Source: Duganella dendranthematis
GTDB lineage: Bacteria > Pseudomonadota > Gammaproteobacteria > Burkholderiales > Burkholderiaceae_D
DNA length: 64,000 nt
Reading direction: 5' to 3'
Assembly: GCF_012849375.1 (NCBI RefSeq)
Contig: NZ_CP051684.1
Coordinates: 4,712,001-4,776,000 of the forward strand
The notes under the pieces were generated by a model. It saw only the letters and a program-made list of their open reading frames with translations, was not told the origin of the DNA and made no database searches. A program made the translations under genes and the position numbers. Within the stretch, counting starts at the first letter, position 1. The number at the start of each line of letters is the position of its first letter. Positions 51,824 to 60,543 of this stretch are shown in pieces.

Positions 51824-52060
51824 TCAGGCAACTATCCTGCGATAGAAAATCTGACAACAGAAAACTAACGCCAAGACAAAGAAGATAACGGAGAACGAAG
51901 TTACTACCTCCTCAGGTAAGACGGATGGAAATACCTTGTCGAAAACCGTGTAGGCCAATGAGAAGACATAGGCCACCGATAAGACCCACTGTTTACGCAC
52001 GGCGAACGCAGTACACGCAACACCGGAAGCAACAAGACTTAAAATCGTCGTGGTTTGCAT
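51824..52060 (-). CDS. small membrane protein
   Basis: 78 residues from ATG 52060 (GAGG upstream); the longer frame to 52132 overlaps the preceding gene. Three hydrophobic stretches: ILSLVASGVACTAFAV, WVLSVAYVFSLAYTVF and SFSVIFFVLALVFCCQIF. No family recognised. Two bases separate its stop from the next start. Confidence 0.6.
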   Translation of the reverse strand: MQTTTILSLVASGVACTAFAVRKQWVLSVAYVFSLAYTVFDKVFPSVLPEEVVTSFSVIFFVLALVFCCQIFYRRIVA

Positions 52061-52092
52061 CTCAATACCTCGCAAAAATTTGTGCAAGCAGC

Positions 52093-52341
52093 TTATATCG
52101 GCCGTAGCGCCAGCAGGGATTTGAAGAACCATAATGCTTTGTTGATGTCGTCTTGCGTGTCGCCGTCCCAGTCGGGTGTTTCGGCCAGTTCCTGTAGCAG
52201 GCTCCGGATGCGATTCTCAATTTCTTGAAATTCGGCGGGGCCGCAGGCGGCAGCGATGGCAAGCCACTTGGTCTGCGGTATCGGCTCCCACGGCTCCAGC
52301 CCGGCTTTGGCTTGCTCCAGGATTTTTTGCAGATTACTCAT
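52093..52341 (-). CDS. small hypothetical acidic protein
   Basis: An 82-residue helical protein (MSNLQKILEQAKAGLEPWEP, then PAEFQEIENRIRSLLQELAE and DINKALWFFKSLLALRPI). The start overlaps the acylphosphatase stop by 4 bp (52338-52341), indicating co-translation. No domain recognised. Confidence 0.6.
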   Translation of the reverse strand: MSNLQKILEQAKAGLEPWEPIPQTKWLAIAAACGPAEFQEIENRIRSLLQELAETPDWDGDTQDDINKALWFFKSLLALRPI

Positions 52342-52604
52342 GTCAGTAATATCCTGAATGCGTCGTGGCTGTTGGCGGTGTCTTCGACGATCACCTTGTC
52401 CACGCGCGCCGCGGGCGGGCCTTGGTGGCTCCAGGTGATGATGGTCTCAATGGCGGCAGGTTCGCCATTCACTTCGGCTTCGACCGAGCCGTCGCTGAGG
52501 TTACGGACCCAGCCGCGCAGGCCGAGGTTGCCAGCTTGCCGCGCAAACGAGGCGCGGTAACCGACGCCTTGTACCAGTCCTGTGATCAACAGATGTTTGG
52601 CCAT
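52338..52604 (-). CDS. acyP: acylphosphatase
   Basis: An 88-residue enzyme hydrolysing acyl phosphates. Start 52604 (MAKHLLITGLVQGVGYRASF); an in-frame extension to 52682 lies outside the fold. The active site is complete: Arg in GVGYRAS (about residue 17) and Asn in WVRNLSDGSVEAEVNG (about 35). Coupled to the 82-residue gene downstream by ATGA. Confidence 0.94.
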   Translation of the reverse strand: MAKHLLITGLVQGVGYRASFARQAGNLGLRGWVRNLSDGSVEAEVNGEPAAIETIITWSHQGPPAARVDKVIVEDTANSHDAFRILLT

Positions 52605-52618
52605 TGATGCTCTCCTCG

Positions 52619-52993
52619 TTAGCCTCGGGCGGGGAATTGTTCCAGTTCCTTGATGCGCTGTTTGGCGCGATTTTGCATGCACTCGCTGTACATCACGTTG
52701 CGAATGCTACCGCCTTGCCACTTCGCGTATTCCGCCTGGCAGTCAGCCTCGCGAAACTTGACCCACAAGCGTTGGGCATCGACCAGCTTGGCCTTGATGC
52801 TCGCGGCATCGTCCATGCCGGCAACTTCCTTCAGTGTCTGCTGGTAGGTGGCGTTCAGCTGGCGCTCGACTTTTTCCGTTGCCTGGGACGCGCATTGATT
52901 GAGGTCGATCGTGCTGAAGGCTTTGTCGCAGTCCAGCGCGTAACTGTTGGTGGCGCAAGCGGCGAGCAGCAAAGGGAGGATCAGACGCTTCAT
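52619..52993 (-). CDS. LprI-like (lysozyme-inhibitor/DUF1311) exported protein
   Basis: A 124-residue protein with signal peptide MKRLILPLLLAACATNSYAL. The mature domain has the LprI/DUF1311 pattern of paired cysteines: LDCDKAFSTIDLNQCASQAT, and ADCQAEYAKWQGG followed by MYSECMQNRAKQRIKELEQF. A cysteine in the LAACA part could be a lipidation site. Family members inhibit lysozyme in mycobacteria, but most are untested. It overlaps the AI-2E gene by 4 bp. Confidence 0.85.
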   Translation of the reverse strand: MKRLILPLLLAACATNSYALDCDKAFSTIDLNQCASQATEKVERQLNATYQQTLKEVAGMDDAASIKAKLVDAQRLWVKFREADCQAEYAKWQGGSIRNVMYSECMQNRAKQRIKELEQFPARG

Positions 52994-54873
52994 AAAGTAC
53001 CACTTCCTTTCATGGCCAATTGGCAGCTGTGCAGCACATCTTCATACGAGCGCGACACGTGGTCGGCGGTCGGGAAGACGCAGGTTTTCAAGTCGGCATT
53101 CTCAAACGGGCTAGGCAACAGCAGCGCGAAATGCTTGCAGTTCGGCAGTTCCTGGCGCATGCGCTCCAGCGTTTGCGCCATCAGCGCGCAATCGTTCAGC
53201 GGGTCAACGCTGACCAGGCAGACGATCGAGACCAGTTCCGGCGATGCTTCCGGCGGCGTTTCCTTGTCCAGATCTTCCAGGCTCATACTGCGCGCATCGA
53301 TTTTTTGCTCGCGCAGGATGCGCACCAGGATTTCGGTGGCCAGCTCGGCGTACGAAGAACCCAAACCCATGCTCAGCACCACGCTCCCGGCCGGCACATC
53401 GAACGATCCCTGCCACTCGCCACTGTCGGAAATGCGCTGTTCGCGCAGTTCGCGGCCGATGCCGCCGCGTTTCAGCACGCTAGGGCGCTTGCGTTTCTTC
53501 CACCACTTGACGCTGCCGCTCAGCGCTTCGATCACGGCGATGATGGAGCCGGATACTTTTTCTTCTTCCACTGGTGTGATCGAACCATCCTTGAAATCGA
53601 AGCTGGCCAGATGCAGCGCCGGCAGCAGCACGCCGTCGCAATACTCGGCCAGCGATTTGTGCTGCATGTAGCGCTTGGCGCTGGTGACGATCTCGTGCGC
53701 GTCGCCGGACAGCGCGCGCTGGTAAAAATTCTGCGGCATGGTCAGCGCCGGCAGTTCGCCGAACATAATCTCGAGCACCTTCAGCGCGCGGATGTAGCGG
53801 CCGGCCACCACCAGGCACAAGGTCAGCGGCGTCGACAGCACCAGCCCGACCGGGCCCCAGATCCAGCTCCAGAAAATCGCCGACACCACCACCGACAGCG
53901 GCGACAGTCCGGTGGTATGGCCGTACAGCTTGGGTTCGATGGTCTGGGCGACGATGATTTCCACCGCCAGGAACAGGCCCAGCGTCATCAGTGCCATCGT
54001 CCAGCCGGGATCGATGGCGGCCGCCAGCACGGTGGCGCAGAACGCGGCCATCCACACGCCCACGTAGGGAATGAAGCGCAGCACGGCGGTCATGGTCCCC
54101 CACAGCAGCGCCTGGCCCAGGCCCATCAGGCTCAGTCCGAGCCAGATCGCCAGCCCGGTGGCGAGGTTGACCAGGAACTGCGAGATGAAGAAGCGCGACA
54201 GGCGTTCGCCTGCGTCGTTGACGGCGATGGTGGTGGCGCGCAAGTCACCGCCGCCGGCCAGGCGGATGAAGCGGTCGCGCAGCGATTCATGTTCCAGCAG
54301 CACGAAGATCAACACCACGAACACGATGCCGGCCGTTTCCAGCGGCGGCCACACGGAGGATGCGACCTTGGCCAGCAGCTGAAACGGCTTCAGCGCCGGC
54401 TCGTGGATTTCCACCAGCACCGGCGTCTTGACGCTGCCATCGTTTTGCAGCACGGGCGCAGGACCGTCGGCGTTGTCGCCGGTAAAGTGCTCGATCAGTT
54501 GCCCGGCCGGACCGCCCAGGCTGCCGAGCGTGCCGCGCGTCAGCTGGTCCAGCGTTTCGATCTTGCTGGCGATGGTGTCCTGGTACTGCGGCAGGCTGGC
54601 GCCCATCATGCCGACCTGCTGGATAATGACCGCGCCGATGGCCAGCAGCGTCACCGTCACCACCAGCACGCCGGTGCAGACCGAGGTGGTCTGGCCCAGC
54701 CCCAGGTGACGCAGCGCGCGCACGAACGGCGCAATCAAAAAGCTGAAGATGAAGGCCAGCGTGATGGGAATCAGCACGTCGCGGCCGAAGTAGAGCAGGG
54801 CTAGCACCGTGGCGGTGCCCACCAGGCCGGCCACGGCGCTGGGTAACGTGCGGGAAGTAAGAGAATCAGACAC
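52990..54873 (-). CDS. AI-2E family permease with a long C-terminal domain
   Basis: 627 residues, about 250 longer than the usual TqsA/PerM type. AI-2E core at about residues 10-370 (LIPITLAFIFSFLIAPFVRA, LWGTMTAVLRFIPYVGVW, AQTIEPKLYGHTTGLSPLSV) with eight or so membrane helices. The extra part (about 390-627) is cytoplasmic and ends in a Rossmann-like unit (SVVLSMGLGSSYAELATEIL, then SIVCLVSVDPLNDCALMAQT) that recalls a B12-binding fold without DxHxxG. Substrate unknown. Overlaps the LprI-like gene (4 bp) and the CPBP gene (8 bp). Confidence 0.85.
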   Translation of the reverse strand: MSDSLTSRTLPSAVAGLVGTATVLALLYFGRDVLIPITLAFIFSFLIAPFVRALRHLGLGQTTSVCTGVLVVTVTLLAIGAVIIQQVGMMGASLPQYQDTIASKIETLDQLTRGTLGSLGGPAGQLIEHFTGDNADGPAPVLQNDGSVKTPVLVEIHEPALKPFQLLAKVASSVWPPLETAGIVFVVLIFVLLEHESLRDRFIRLAGGGDLRATTIAVNDAGERLSRFFISQFLVNLATGLAIWLGLSLMGLGQALLWGTMTAVLRFIPYVGVWMAAFCATVLAAAIDPGWTMALMTLGLFLAVEIIVAQTIEPKLYGHTTGLSPLSVVVSAIFWSWIWGPVGLVLSTPLTLCLVVAGRYIRALKVLEIMFGELPALTMPQNFYQRALSGDAHEIVTSAKRYMQHKSLAEYCDGVLLPALHLASFDFKDGSITPVEEEKVSGSIIAVIEALSGSVKWWKKRKRPSVLKRGGIGRELREQRISDSGEWQGSFDVPAGSVVLSMGLGSSYAELATEILVRILREQKIDARSMSLEDLDKETPPEASPELVSIVCLVSVDPLNDCALMAQTLERMRQELPNCKHFALLLPSPFENADLKTCVFPTADHVSRSYEDVLHSCQLAMKGSGTL

Positions 54874-55726
54874 CGTCTATCCTGGCAGGGTAAGTAAAGC
54901 CAATAAAATGCACCGCGTTGAGGGCGATGTGAACCAGTATGGCGGCTTCGATGCGTTGCGTGCGGTGGTAGGCCCATGCGTAGCCGATGCCGGCAATGCC
55001 AGCGAGTATGCCATATCGCACGCCGCCGCCAAGGTGCGCGGCGCCGAACAGCAGGGCCGACACCGTCACCGCCAGCCATGGCCCCCAGCGGAAGCGCTGC
55101 AGCGCACCGGCCAGGCGTGCCTGCACCAGGCCGCGGAAGAACGCTTCTTCGGCGATCACCGTGAACAGCAGGTTGACGACGATAAAACTCAGCGTCTGCT
55201 GCGGCAGTTTGACGTCGATGCCGACCACGCCGGCGGCCAGTGCGAAGCCGAGCGTGGCCGCCACCGTCAGCACCAGCACTGGCAGTGTCTGGCGCAGCAC
55301 GGTGCCCAGTTCGGCCCACGAGCTGACGCGCCGGCACAGCCAGGCCAGCACGAACAGGCCGACCGCTCCTTTGTCGAAATTGGCGTATTGCGTGAAAGGG
55401 AGGGCGTTGGCGGACAACTGCACACGGTCGATCAGCAGCGGATTGTTAAAGCCCGGTAGCTGGTGCATGGCCAGCGCCAGGGCCAGCAGGATGGTGACAG
55501 CCAGCGCAACGGCCCGCAGCGGCGCGGCACCTGCATGTCCGGCCAGCCAGGCGGCGCCGGCGAACAGCAGCAGCGCGATCAGCGCCGGCGCATGCAGCAC
55601 GCCGGCCAGCAGACCGGCGCCCACGGCCGCCGCAAACAGCAGCGCCGGCAGCAGGGGATGGGACCAGACGGCGCCAATGGCGCAGGCCAGCAGGAGGAAA
55701 GTGAGCAGGGTAGGAATGGGCATCAA
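54866..55726 (-). CDS. CPBP family intramembrane metalloprotease
   Basis: A 286-residue multi-spanning protein of the CAAX/Abi (CPBP) family. The active-site motifs of the family are present: AEEAFFRGLVQARLAG (EExxxR, about residue 192), LFGAAHLGGG (FxxxH, about 227) and HIALNAVHF (HxxxN, about 267). These enzymes cleave within the membrane; the physiological target is unknown. Its 3-prime end overlaps the AI-2E gene by 8 bp. Start may be 55726 or the adjacent ATG 55723. Confidence 0.9.
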   Translation of the reverse strand: MMPIPTLLTFLLLACAIGAVWSHPLLPALLFAAAVGAGLLAGVLHAPALIALLLFAGAAWLAGHAGAAPLRAVALAVTILLALALAMHQLPGFNNPLLIDRVQLSANALPFTQYANFDKGAVGLFVLAWLCRRVSSWAELGTVLRQTLPVLVLTVAATLGFALAAGVVGIDVKLPQQTLSFIVVNLLFTVIAEEAFFRGLVQARLAGALQRFRWGPWLAVTVSALLFGAAHLGGGVRYGILAGIAGIGYAWAYHRTQRIEAAILVHIALNAVHFIGFTYPARIDGV

Positions 55727-55795
55727 GCAGGGGAGGCAGGGAAATCAGGTGCGCTTAAGTTTCCCTTAATCATATCACTTTGCCCATGCCGGCAT

Positions 55796-56584
55796 TTAGA
55801 AGCGGTAGATCAGTGCGGTCATCAGCATCGGCGTGGTCTTGCGCTTGGTCAGCGGGCTGTCTGCGGCGTCCGAGGCCAAATGGTTGACGCCGATGGCGCT
55901 GCGTACCGACCAGTTGGCGTCCAGTACATGATTCCAGTTGACGCCGGCCGCAACGCTCTCAAAGCCGGCCTTGGCGCTGTAGGCCTTGTAGCCGGAGGCG
56001 GCGCTCTGCGCGGCGGTGACGCCGAAGTAGGTCTGCATGCGCTTGTTGTCGCCATACACGGCCGAAGCGCCAAAACCGATCTGGTCGGTGGCGCTGGTGT
56101 ACAGCGGCGCGTTGAGCCCGAGGATGTAGGCGGCGCCGTATTCGCGGTGGCCGAGATTCTGCTTGGTGGTCAGACTCAGGCCGACGCTGCCCAACTGGTA
56201 GCCGAGGCTCAGCAAGGCTTGCGCGGCGCCGTCGATGTCGCCCATGCCTTTCAGGGCGTCGGAGCCGGAGAAATAATTTTCCTTGTGGTCCTTGCGGCCG
56301 GCGTCATATCCCAGCGCAGCGCTCAGCGTGAAGTCGCCCAGCTTGGCCTGGTAGCCGATGCCGCGCTGGGTGCTCAGGAACACGCCGTTGCTGTAGGTGC
56401 GCTCCAGCACCGGCAAGGGCAGCACGCGGCTTTTGTCGCTGCCGGCATATTCCGGCACATACGCCAGGCCGATGCCGGCGGTGAAGCTGTCGCCTTTGTC
56501 GGGCGCGGCAGGGGCGTCTTCGGCAAAACTTCTGGCGCTAAAGGCGCACAGGGACAGGAGGGCGATGCTGATTGCGTGGCGCAT
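55796..56584 (-). CDS. MipA/OmpV family outer-membrane protein
   Basis: 262 residues from ATG 56584 (signal peptide MRHAISIALLSLCAFSARSF); an upstream in-frame ATG at 56647 would spoil the signal. Mature protein shows the MipA/OmpV features: SFTAGIGLAYVPEYAGSDKS, LSLGYQLGSVGLSLTTKQNL and a C-terminal TPMLMTALIYRF with terminal Phe typical of beta-barrels. E. coli MipA scaffolds MltA and PBP1B. Monocistronic, divergent from the GST gene. Confidence 0.9.
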   Translation of the reverse strand: MRHAISIALLSLCAFSARSFAEDAPAAPDKGDSFTAGIGLAYVPEYAGSDKSRVLPLPVLERTYSNGVFLSTQRGIGYQAKLGDFTLSAALGYDAGRKDHKENYFSGSDALKGMGDIDGAAQALLSLGYQLGSVGLSLTTKQNLGHREYGAAYILGLNAPLYTSATDQIGFGASAVYGDNKRMQTYFGVTAAQSAASGYKAYSAKAGFESVAAGVNWNHVLDANWSVRSAIGVNHLASDAADSPLTKRKTTPMLMTALIYRF

Positions 56585-56732
56585 GATAAGGGTCCGTTCA
56601 GTTGTCCGCCGGCACGAGGGGCTGGCGCAGACGGGCGAGTGTCCCACTGATAACGTTACGCCGCTATCGGCATGGCTGAAGTATCATTGGCTGCAATCTT
56701 TGGTATCGCCTGATGCACTTTGGAGCCTGATT

Positions 56733-57395
56733 ATGTCCCTGACCCTGTATTACCATCCGCTGGCCTCGTTCTGTCACAAAGTGCTGATCGCGCTGTATGA
56801 GAGCGGCACGGCGTTCGACAAGCGCATCATCAACCTGGGCGATGACGCCGACCGCGCCGAGCTGGAGTCGATCTGGCCGCTGTGCAAATTCCCGGTGCTA
56901 CGCGACCACGCGCAAGTGCGCGATGTGCCGGAAACCTCGATCATCATCGAATATCTGGACCGCCACTATCCGGGCCCGACGCTGATGATCCCGGCCGACT
57001 GGGACGATGCGCTGGACGTGCGCCTGTGGGACCGCTTCTTCGACAACTATGTGCAGGGGCCGGTGCAAACCATCGTCAGCGCCCACCTGACCGGCCTGAG
57101 TTGCGACCAGACCAAGGAACGCACCAAGCTCAAGACCGCCTACAAGATGATAGAAAAGCGCATGGCCACGCGCAGCTGGCTGTGCGGCGAAACCTTCAGC
57201 CTGGCCGATTGCGCGGCGGCGCCGGCGTTGTTCTACGCTTGCACGCTGCTGCCGTTCCCGGAGGAGTACCACCACCTGCAAAGTTATTTCGAGAGGCTGG
57301 TGACGCGGCCGTCGGTGCAGCAGGTGCTGGAGGAGGCCAAGCCGTACTTCAATATGTACCCGTTTGCGCAGGAAATTCCCGAGCGCTTTCTGTAA
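56733..57395 (+). CDS. glutathione S-transferase family protein
   Basis: A 220-residue GST; start 56733 with GGAG upstream. Thioredoxin-like N-domain (MSLTLYYHPLASFCHKVLIA, residues 1-80) with FPVLRDHAQ and the glutathione-contact VPETSIIIEYLDRHYPG. The helical C-domain holds LCGETFSLADCAAAPALFYA. Detoxification or thiol transfer is expected; the substrate is unknown. Confidence 0.93.
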   Translation: MSLTLYYHPLASFCHKVLIALYESGTAFDKRIINLGDDADRAELESIWPLCKFPVLRDHAQVRDVPETSIIIEYLDRHYPGPTLMIPADWDDALDVRLWDRFFDNYVQGPVQTIVSAHLTGLSCDQTKERTKLKTAYKMIEKRMATRSWLCGETFSLADCAAAPALFYACTLLPFPEEYHHLQSYFERLVTRPSVQQVLEEAKPYFNMYPFAQEIPERFL

Positions 57396-57466
57396 GCGTA
57401 TTGCCGCACAGTGTGTGCGCGCGGATGGGTGAATCATGGCCTTTCTTCTCCAAGAAAGGACACACC

Positions 57467-58462
57467 ATGGATAATCCGAATTCCTCGCGCCGTGCGCTGG
57501 TCGGCGCGGCTGCCACCGGCCTGCTGGGCGCCGCCATGGCGCCTGCCGGCGCGCAAAGCGGCGCGGCCGATGGCGCTGCAATACCGCCGAAAAACCCCGT
57601 GACCGCCTATCCGGCGCCGCCGTTTCCCAAGCAGCAGCAACCGTGGCCTGGCCTGACCAGCAAGATGGAGCCGCGGCCGGATCATGGCGAGACCAGCTAC
57701 AGGGGTTCCGGCCGGCTCAAAGGCCGCAAGGCGCTGCTGACAGGCGGCGATTCGGGCATCGGCCGCGCCGCCGCCATCGCCTATGCGCGCGAGGGCGCCG
57801 ATGTGGCCATCAATTATCTGCCGGCCGAGGAGGCCGATGCGCGCGAAGTGGTGGCGCTGATCCGCGCCGAGGGCCGCAAGGCGGTCGCCATCCCGGGCGA
57901 TATCAAGAATGAGGCATTCTGCAAGAAACTGGTGGCCGACGCCGCCCGTCAGCTGGGCGGGCTGGATATTCTGGTCAATAATGCGGCGCGCCAGTTCTCG
58001 CGCGATTCCATCCTGGACATGACGACGGCGGATTTCGACGAGACCTTCAAGACCAATGTGTACGCGATGTTCTGGATCACCAAGGCGGCCGTGCCGCTGT
58101 TGAAGCCGGGATCGACCATCATCAATACAGCCTCGGTCAATGCCTATGATCCGGGCGAAAACATCATCGACTACGCCGCCACCAAGGGCGCGATCATGAT
58201 TTTTACCAAGGGATTGGCCAAGCAGCTCGCCAGCAAGGGCATCCGCGTCAATGCGGTGGCGCCGGGACCGTTCTGGACCCCGTTGCAGGTGACCGGCGGC
58301 CAGCCGGCCGACAAGCTGCCGCAGTTTGGCGCCGATACGCCGCTGAAGCGGCCGGGCCAGCCGGCCGAGCTGGCCGGCGTGTACGTGTTGCTGGCGTCGA
58401 ATGAATCCAGCTACGCCACCGGCCAGGTGTATGCGGCCGTCGGCGGCCACGGCGGCCCATAA
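57467..58462 (+). CDS. SDR family oxidoreductase with Tat-like signal
   Basis: 331 residues from ATG 57467 (AAAGGA upstream). N-terminus NPNSSRRALVGAAATGLLGA has a twin-arginine-like signal; Pro-rich linker to residue 85 (PAPPFPKQQQPWPG). The Rossmann domain follows: TGGDSGIGRAAAIAYAREGA (cofactor, about 93-112), NNAARQF, STIINTASVNAYD and catalytic YAATK (about 237-241). The domain resembles the YghA/YhxC subfamily. An SDR that is exported with cofactor already bound is unusual; whether the signal is used is not proven. Confidence 0.9.
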   Translation: MDNPNSSRRALVGAAATGLLGAAMAPAGAQSGAADGAAIPPKNPVTAYPAPPFPKQQQPWPGLTSKMEPRPDHGETSYRGSGRLKGRKALLTGGDSGIGRAAAIAYAREGADVAINYLPAEEADAREVVALIRAEGRKAVAIPGDIKNEAFCKKLVADAARQLGGLDILVNNAARQFSRDSILDMTTADFDETFKTNVYAMFWITKAAVPLLKPGSTIINTASVNAYDPGENIIDYAATKGAIMIFTKGLAKQLASKGIRVNAVAPGPFWTPLQVTGGQPADKLPQFGADTPLKRPGQPAELAGVYVLLASNESSYATGQVYAAVGGHGGP

Positions 58463-58474
58463 GTCAGCCCGTCA

Positions 58475-58520
58475 TCCCGCGCAAGCGGGAATCCATGCGC
58501 CGCCCACGCAGCGGCGGCGC
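58475..58520. repeat. REP-like double hairpin
   Basis: First hairpin TCCCGC (58475-58480) / GCGGGA (58485-58490) with GCAA loop is part of the sequence CCCGCGCAAGCGGGAATCCA. This is the dispersed REP-type unit common in beta-proteobacteria, similar to Neisseria dRS3-like elements. A second hairpin GCGCCGCC (58497-58504) / GGCGGCGC (58513-58520) follows directly. It lies between the convergent SDR and phasin genes. Confidence 0.7.
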
Positions 58521-58525
58521 GACGA

Positions 58526-59017
58526 TCAGTTTCGATTACCCTCATCGGCACTTTGCACCGACGCTGCCTGCGGGAAAGCCTGATTTTGCGCGGCGATGTT
58601 GGCGAACTTGCTGGCTTCATCCGACATGTGCTTGCTGGCGGCCTGACGGCCGGCATCGGCCAGTTCGGTGGCGGTGCGCGCGGTCTGTGGCACGTGCTGT
58701 TGCGCCACAGTGTTGATCTCGGCCTGGAAGTCGGTGGCCACCTTCGCCAGTTGCTGATGGTAGCTTTGCAGCTTTTGCAGCAGCGCGCCGGCCTGCTGTG
58801 GCGCGGCTTGCGCACCGGTGGCGGACGGCGTTGTCTGCACCGAGCGCTGCAGCGCTGCCGTCGACTCGCTCAGCCAGTCGCGGCTGAATTGCACGTTGAC
58901 CTCGGTCAGTTGGCGCAGCGAGCGCAGTACCGCCTGGTTTAAGTCGGCGTAGTAGTCGATGCGGGCTTCCGCGTGATTGCGTGCTGCCGGCGACAGCGTT
59001 TCAACAAACGAGTTCAT
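58526..59017 (-). CDS. phasin family protein
   Basis: A 163-residue granule-associated protein; start 59017 with AGGAG upstream (the frame to 59104 is extra). Phasin_2-like features: EARIDYYADLNQAVLRSLRQ, LTEVNVQFSRDWLSESTAAL, QSYHQQLAKVATDFQAEIN and a long amphipathic helix pattern. It coats polyhydroxyalkanoate granules and suggests the strain stores PHA; no pha genes are in this window. Confidence 0.9.
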   Translation of the reverse strand: MNSFVETLSPAARNHAEARIDYYADLNQAVLRSLRQLTEVNVQFSRDWLSESTAALQRSVQTTPSATGAQAAPQQAGALLQKLQSYHQQLAKVATDFQAEINTVAQQHVPQTARTATELADAGRQAASKHMSDEASKFANIAAQNQAFPQAASVQSADEGNRN

Positions 59018-59159
59018 AAGCTTTGCTCCTGGTGGGGGCCAAAAAGGGATGAATTGCGAGCGGGGAGGCGGGACGTTTTGGCCTTGCGTCCACTCCGTTA
59101 TCATCGCAAATGTCGGCGCTTTATGGCACTCCTGAGCTTGCCGGAACTATTTGTTTTCT

Positions 59160-60464
59160 CTACTCAACAGATAACGCGGGCCGTGGCAGGAGAAGCAGCT
59201 GTTTCTGCCGGCCGTTGATGTAACGCACGCCGCTAGCATCAAAATAGGCATCCTCCTCCAGCATGATGTTGACCGGCTCGCGCCAGCCAGGAATCTCGGC
59301 TGTATTGCTCAGTTCGATCGAATAGGCGGTGCGCGGCCGCAGCACCTCGTCGCCGCTGCCCGGCACGCCGTTTTGCGCATCCCACATGCCGATCGCCGGT
59401 CCGGCCGCGTGGCCGTGGTAGCCGATCGGGTGGCTGTAGATGGTCGGACGCAGGCCCTCGGCCTTGGCCTGTTGTAGCGCCGCCGCCAGCATGGCGTTGC
59501 CGCTGCGGCCAGCCTGGAACTGCGACAGCAGGATGTCCTGCACGCGGTTGGCGCCGGCAAAGGCCTGTTGCAGGGCGGCCGGTGCAGCGGTTTCACCCGG
59601 TTTCAGTACATAGACATGCTGCTGGATGTCGGTGTTCAGGCGCAGGTAGGTGATGCCGATGTCGACGTGCAGCAGGTCGCCGGGAATGATGATGTCCGGA
59701 TTGGCGCGCTCGGTATTCTGACGCTGGATTTCCACGGACGGATGGAACCAGGTGTCGTAGCCCAGATCGCGAATCTTCTGGCGGAACCACCACACCACAT
59801 CTTCGCTGGTGGTAACGCCGGGCGTGATGACGTGCTCGGAAAAGCCTTCCTCGATGATTTTATGGGTGGCGTTGACCATCTGCGGGTAGATCTGCATCTC
59901 CCGTTCCGTGCGCGTTTCCAGCCAGCGCACCGCCAGCGGCTCGGCCGACACCACGCGGCCTTTCAGCGCCGCCGGCAGCGCCGCCATCAATTCGGTGTAC
60001 TCGGTGTGGTCGATGCCGTCGGCGTGGCCGAAGGTGGCCGACGTATTCAGGCCGATCTTGCGCGGGTTGCGCGTCTTGATAATGTCCGCCAGTGCGTCCC
60101 ACTGGTTGGGGAATTTCTTCTTGTCCCAGGACTGCTTGATGCTGGCGCCGACGTCATAGCGCGTTACCGCCAGCCGTTCCACCTTGCCGCTGGCGGCGTC
60201 GCGATAAAACACCAGTATCGTGCGGCGGCGGGCGTTGAGCCATTCGGCCGGCAGCATGGTTTTCAGTACCGGGTCTTCGTTGTATTCTCTCGACACCAGC
60301 ACCCACATATCGATGCCGGTTTGCGCCATCATCTCCGGCAGCAACTGGTCGAAGCGCTCCGCCAGCAGTTGGTTGACAACGACGGCCTGGGCGCGCAGCG
60401 GCAGCACGTCAGCGGATGCCGGCGCAGCCAGCAGCATGGTGAGGGCAAGGAGAATTTTTTTCAT
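59160..60464 (-). CDS. M24 family (Xaa-Pro aminopeptidase-like) metallopeptidase, exported
   Basis: 434 residues from ATG 60464; signal peptide MKKILLALTMLLAAPASADV, so it acts in the periplasm. The N-terminal domain (about 25-190) is of creatinase/prolidase type. The M24 catalytic domain carries metal ligands in order: DLLHVDIGITYLRLNTD (two Asp, about 300), HPIGYHGHAAGP (His, about 365), SIELSNTAEIPG and IMLEEDAYFD (two Glu). All five expected ligands appear to be present. It removes N-terminal X-Pro residues or a similar substrate. Confidence 0.88.
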   Translation of the reverse strand: MKKILLALTMLLAAPASADVLPLRAQAVVVNQLLAERFDQLLPEMMAQTGIDMWVLVSREYNEDPVLKTMLPAEWLNARRRTILVFYRDAASGKVERLAVTRYDVGASIKQSWDKKKFPNQWDALADIIKTRNPRKIGLNTSATFGHADGIDHTEYTELMAALPAALKGRVVSAEPLAVRWLETRTEREMQIYPQMVNATHKIIEEGFSEHVITPGVTTSEDVVWWFRQKIRDLGYDTWFHPSVEIQRQNTERANPDIIIPGDLLHVDIGITYLRLNTDIQQHVYVLKPGETAAPAALQQAFAGANRVQDILLSQFQAGRSGNAMLAAALQQAKAEGLRPTIYSHPIGYHGHAAGPAIGMWDAQNGVPGSGDEVLRPRTAYSIELSNTAEIPGWREPVNIMLEEDAYFDASGVRYINGRQKQLLLLPRPALSVE

Positions 60465-60543
60465 GCTCAGATAGTGCTGGCGGTTTTTGCCAATGTCAAT
60501 CAACAGTATTTATAATGCACATTGCATTCGCTAAGGAGAAGAC

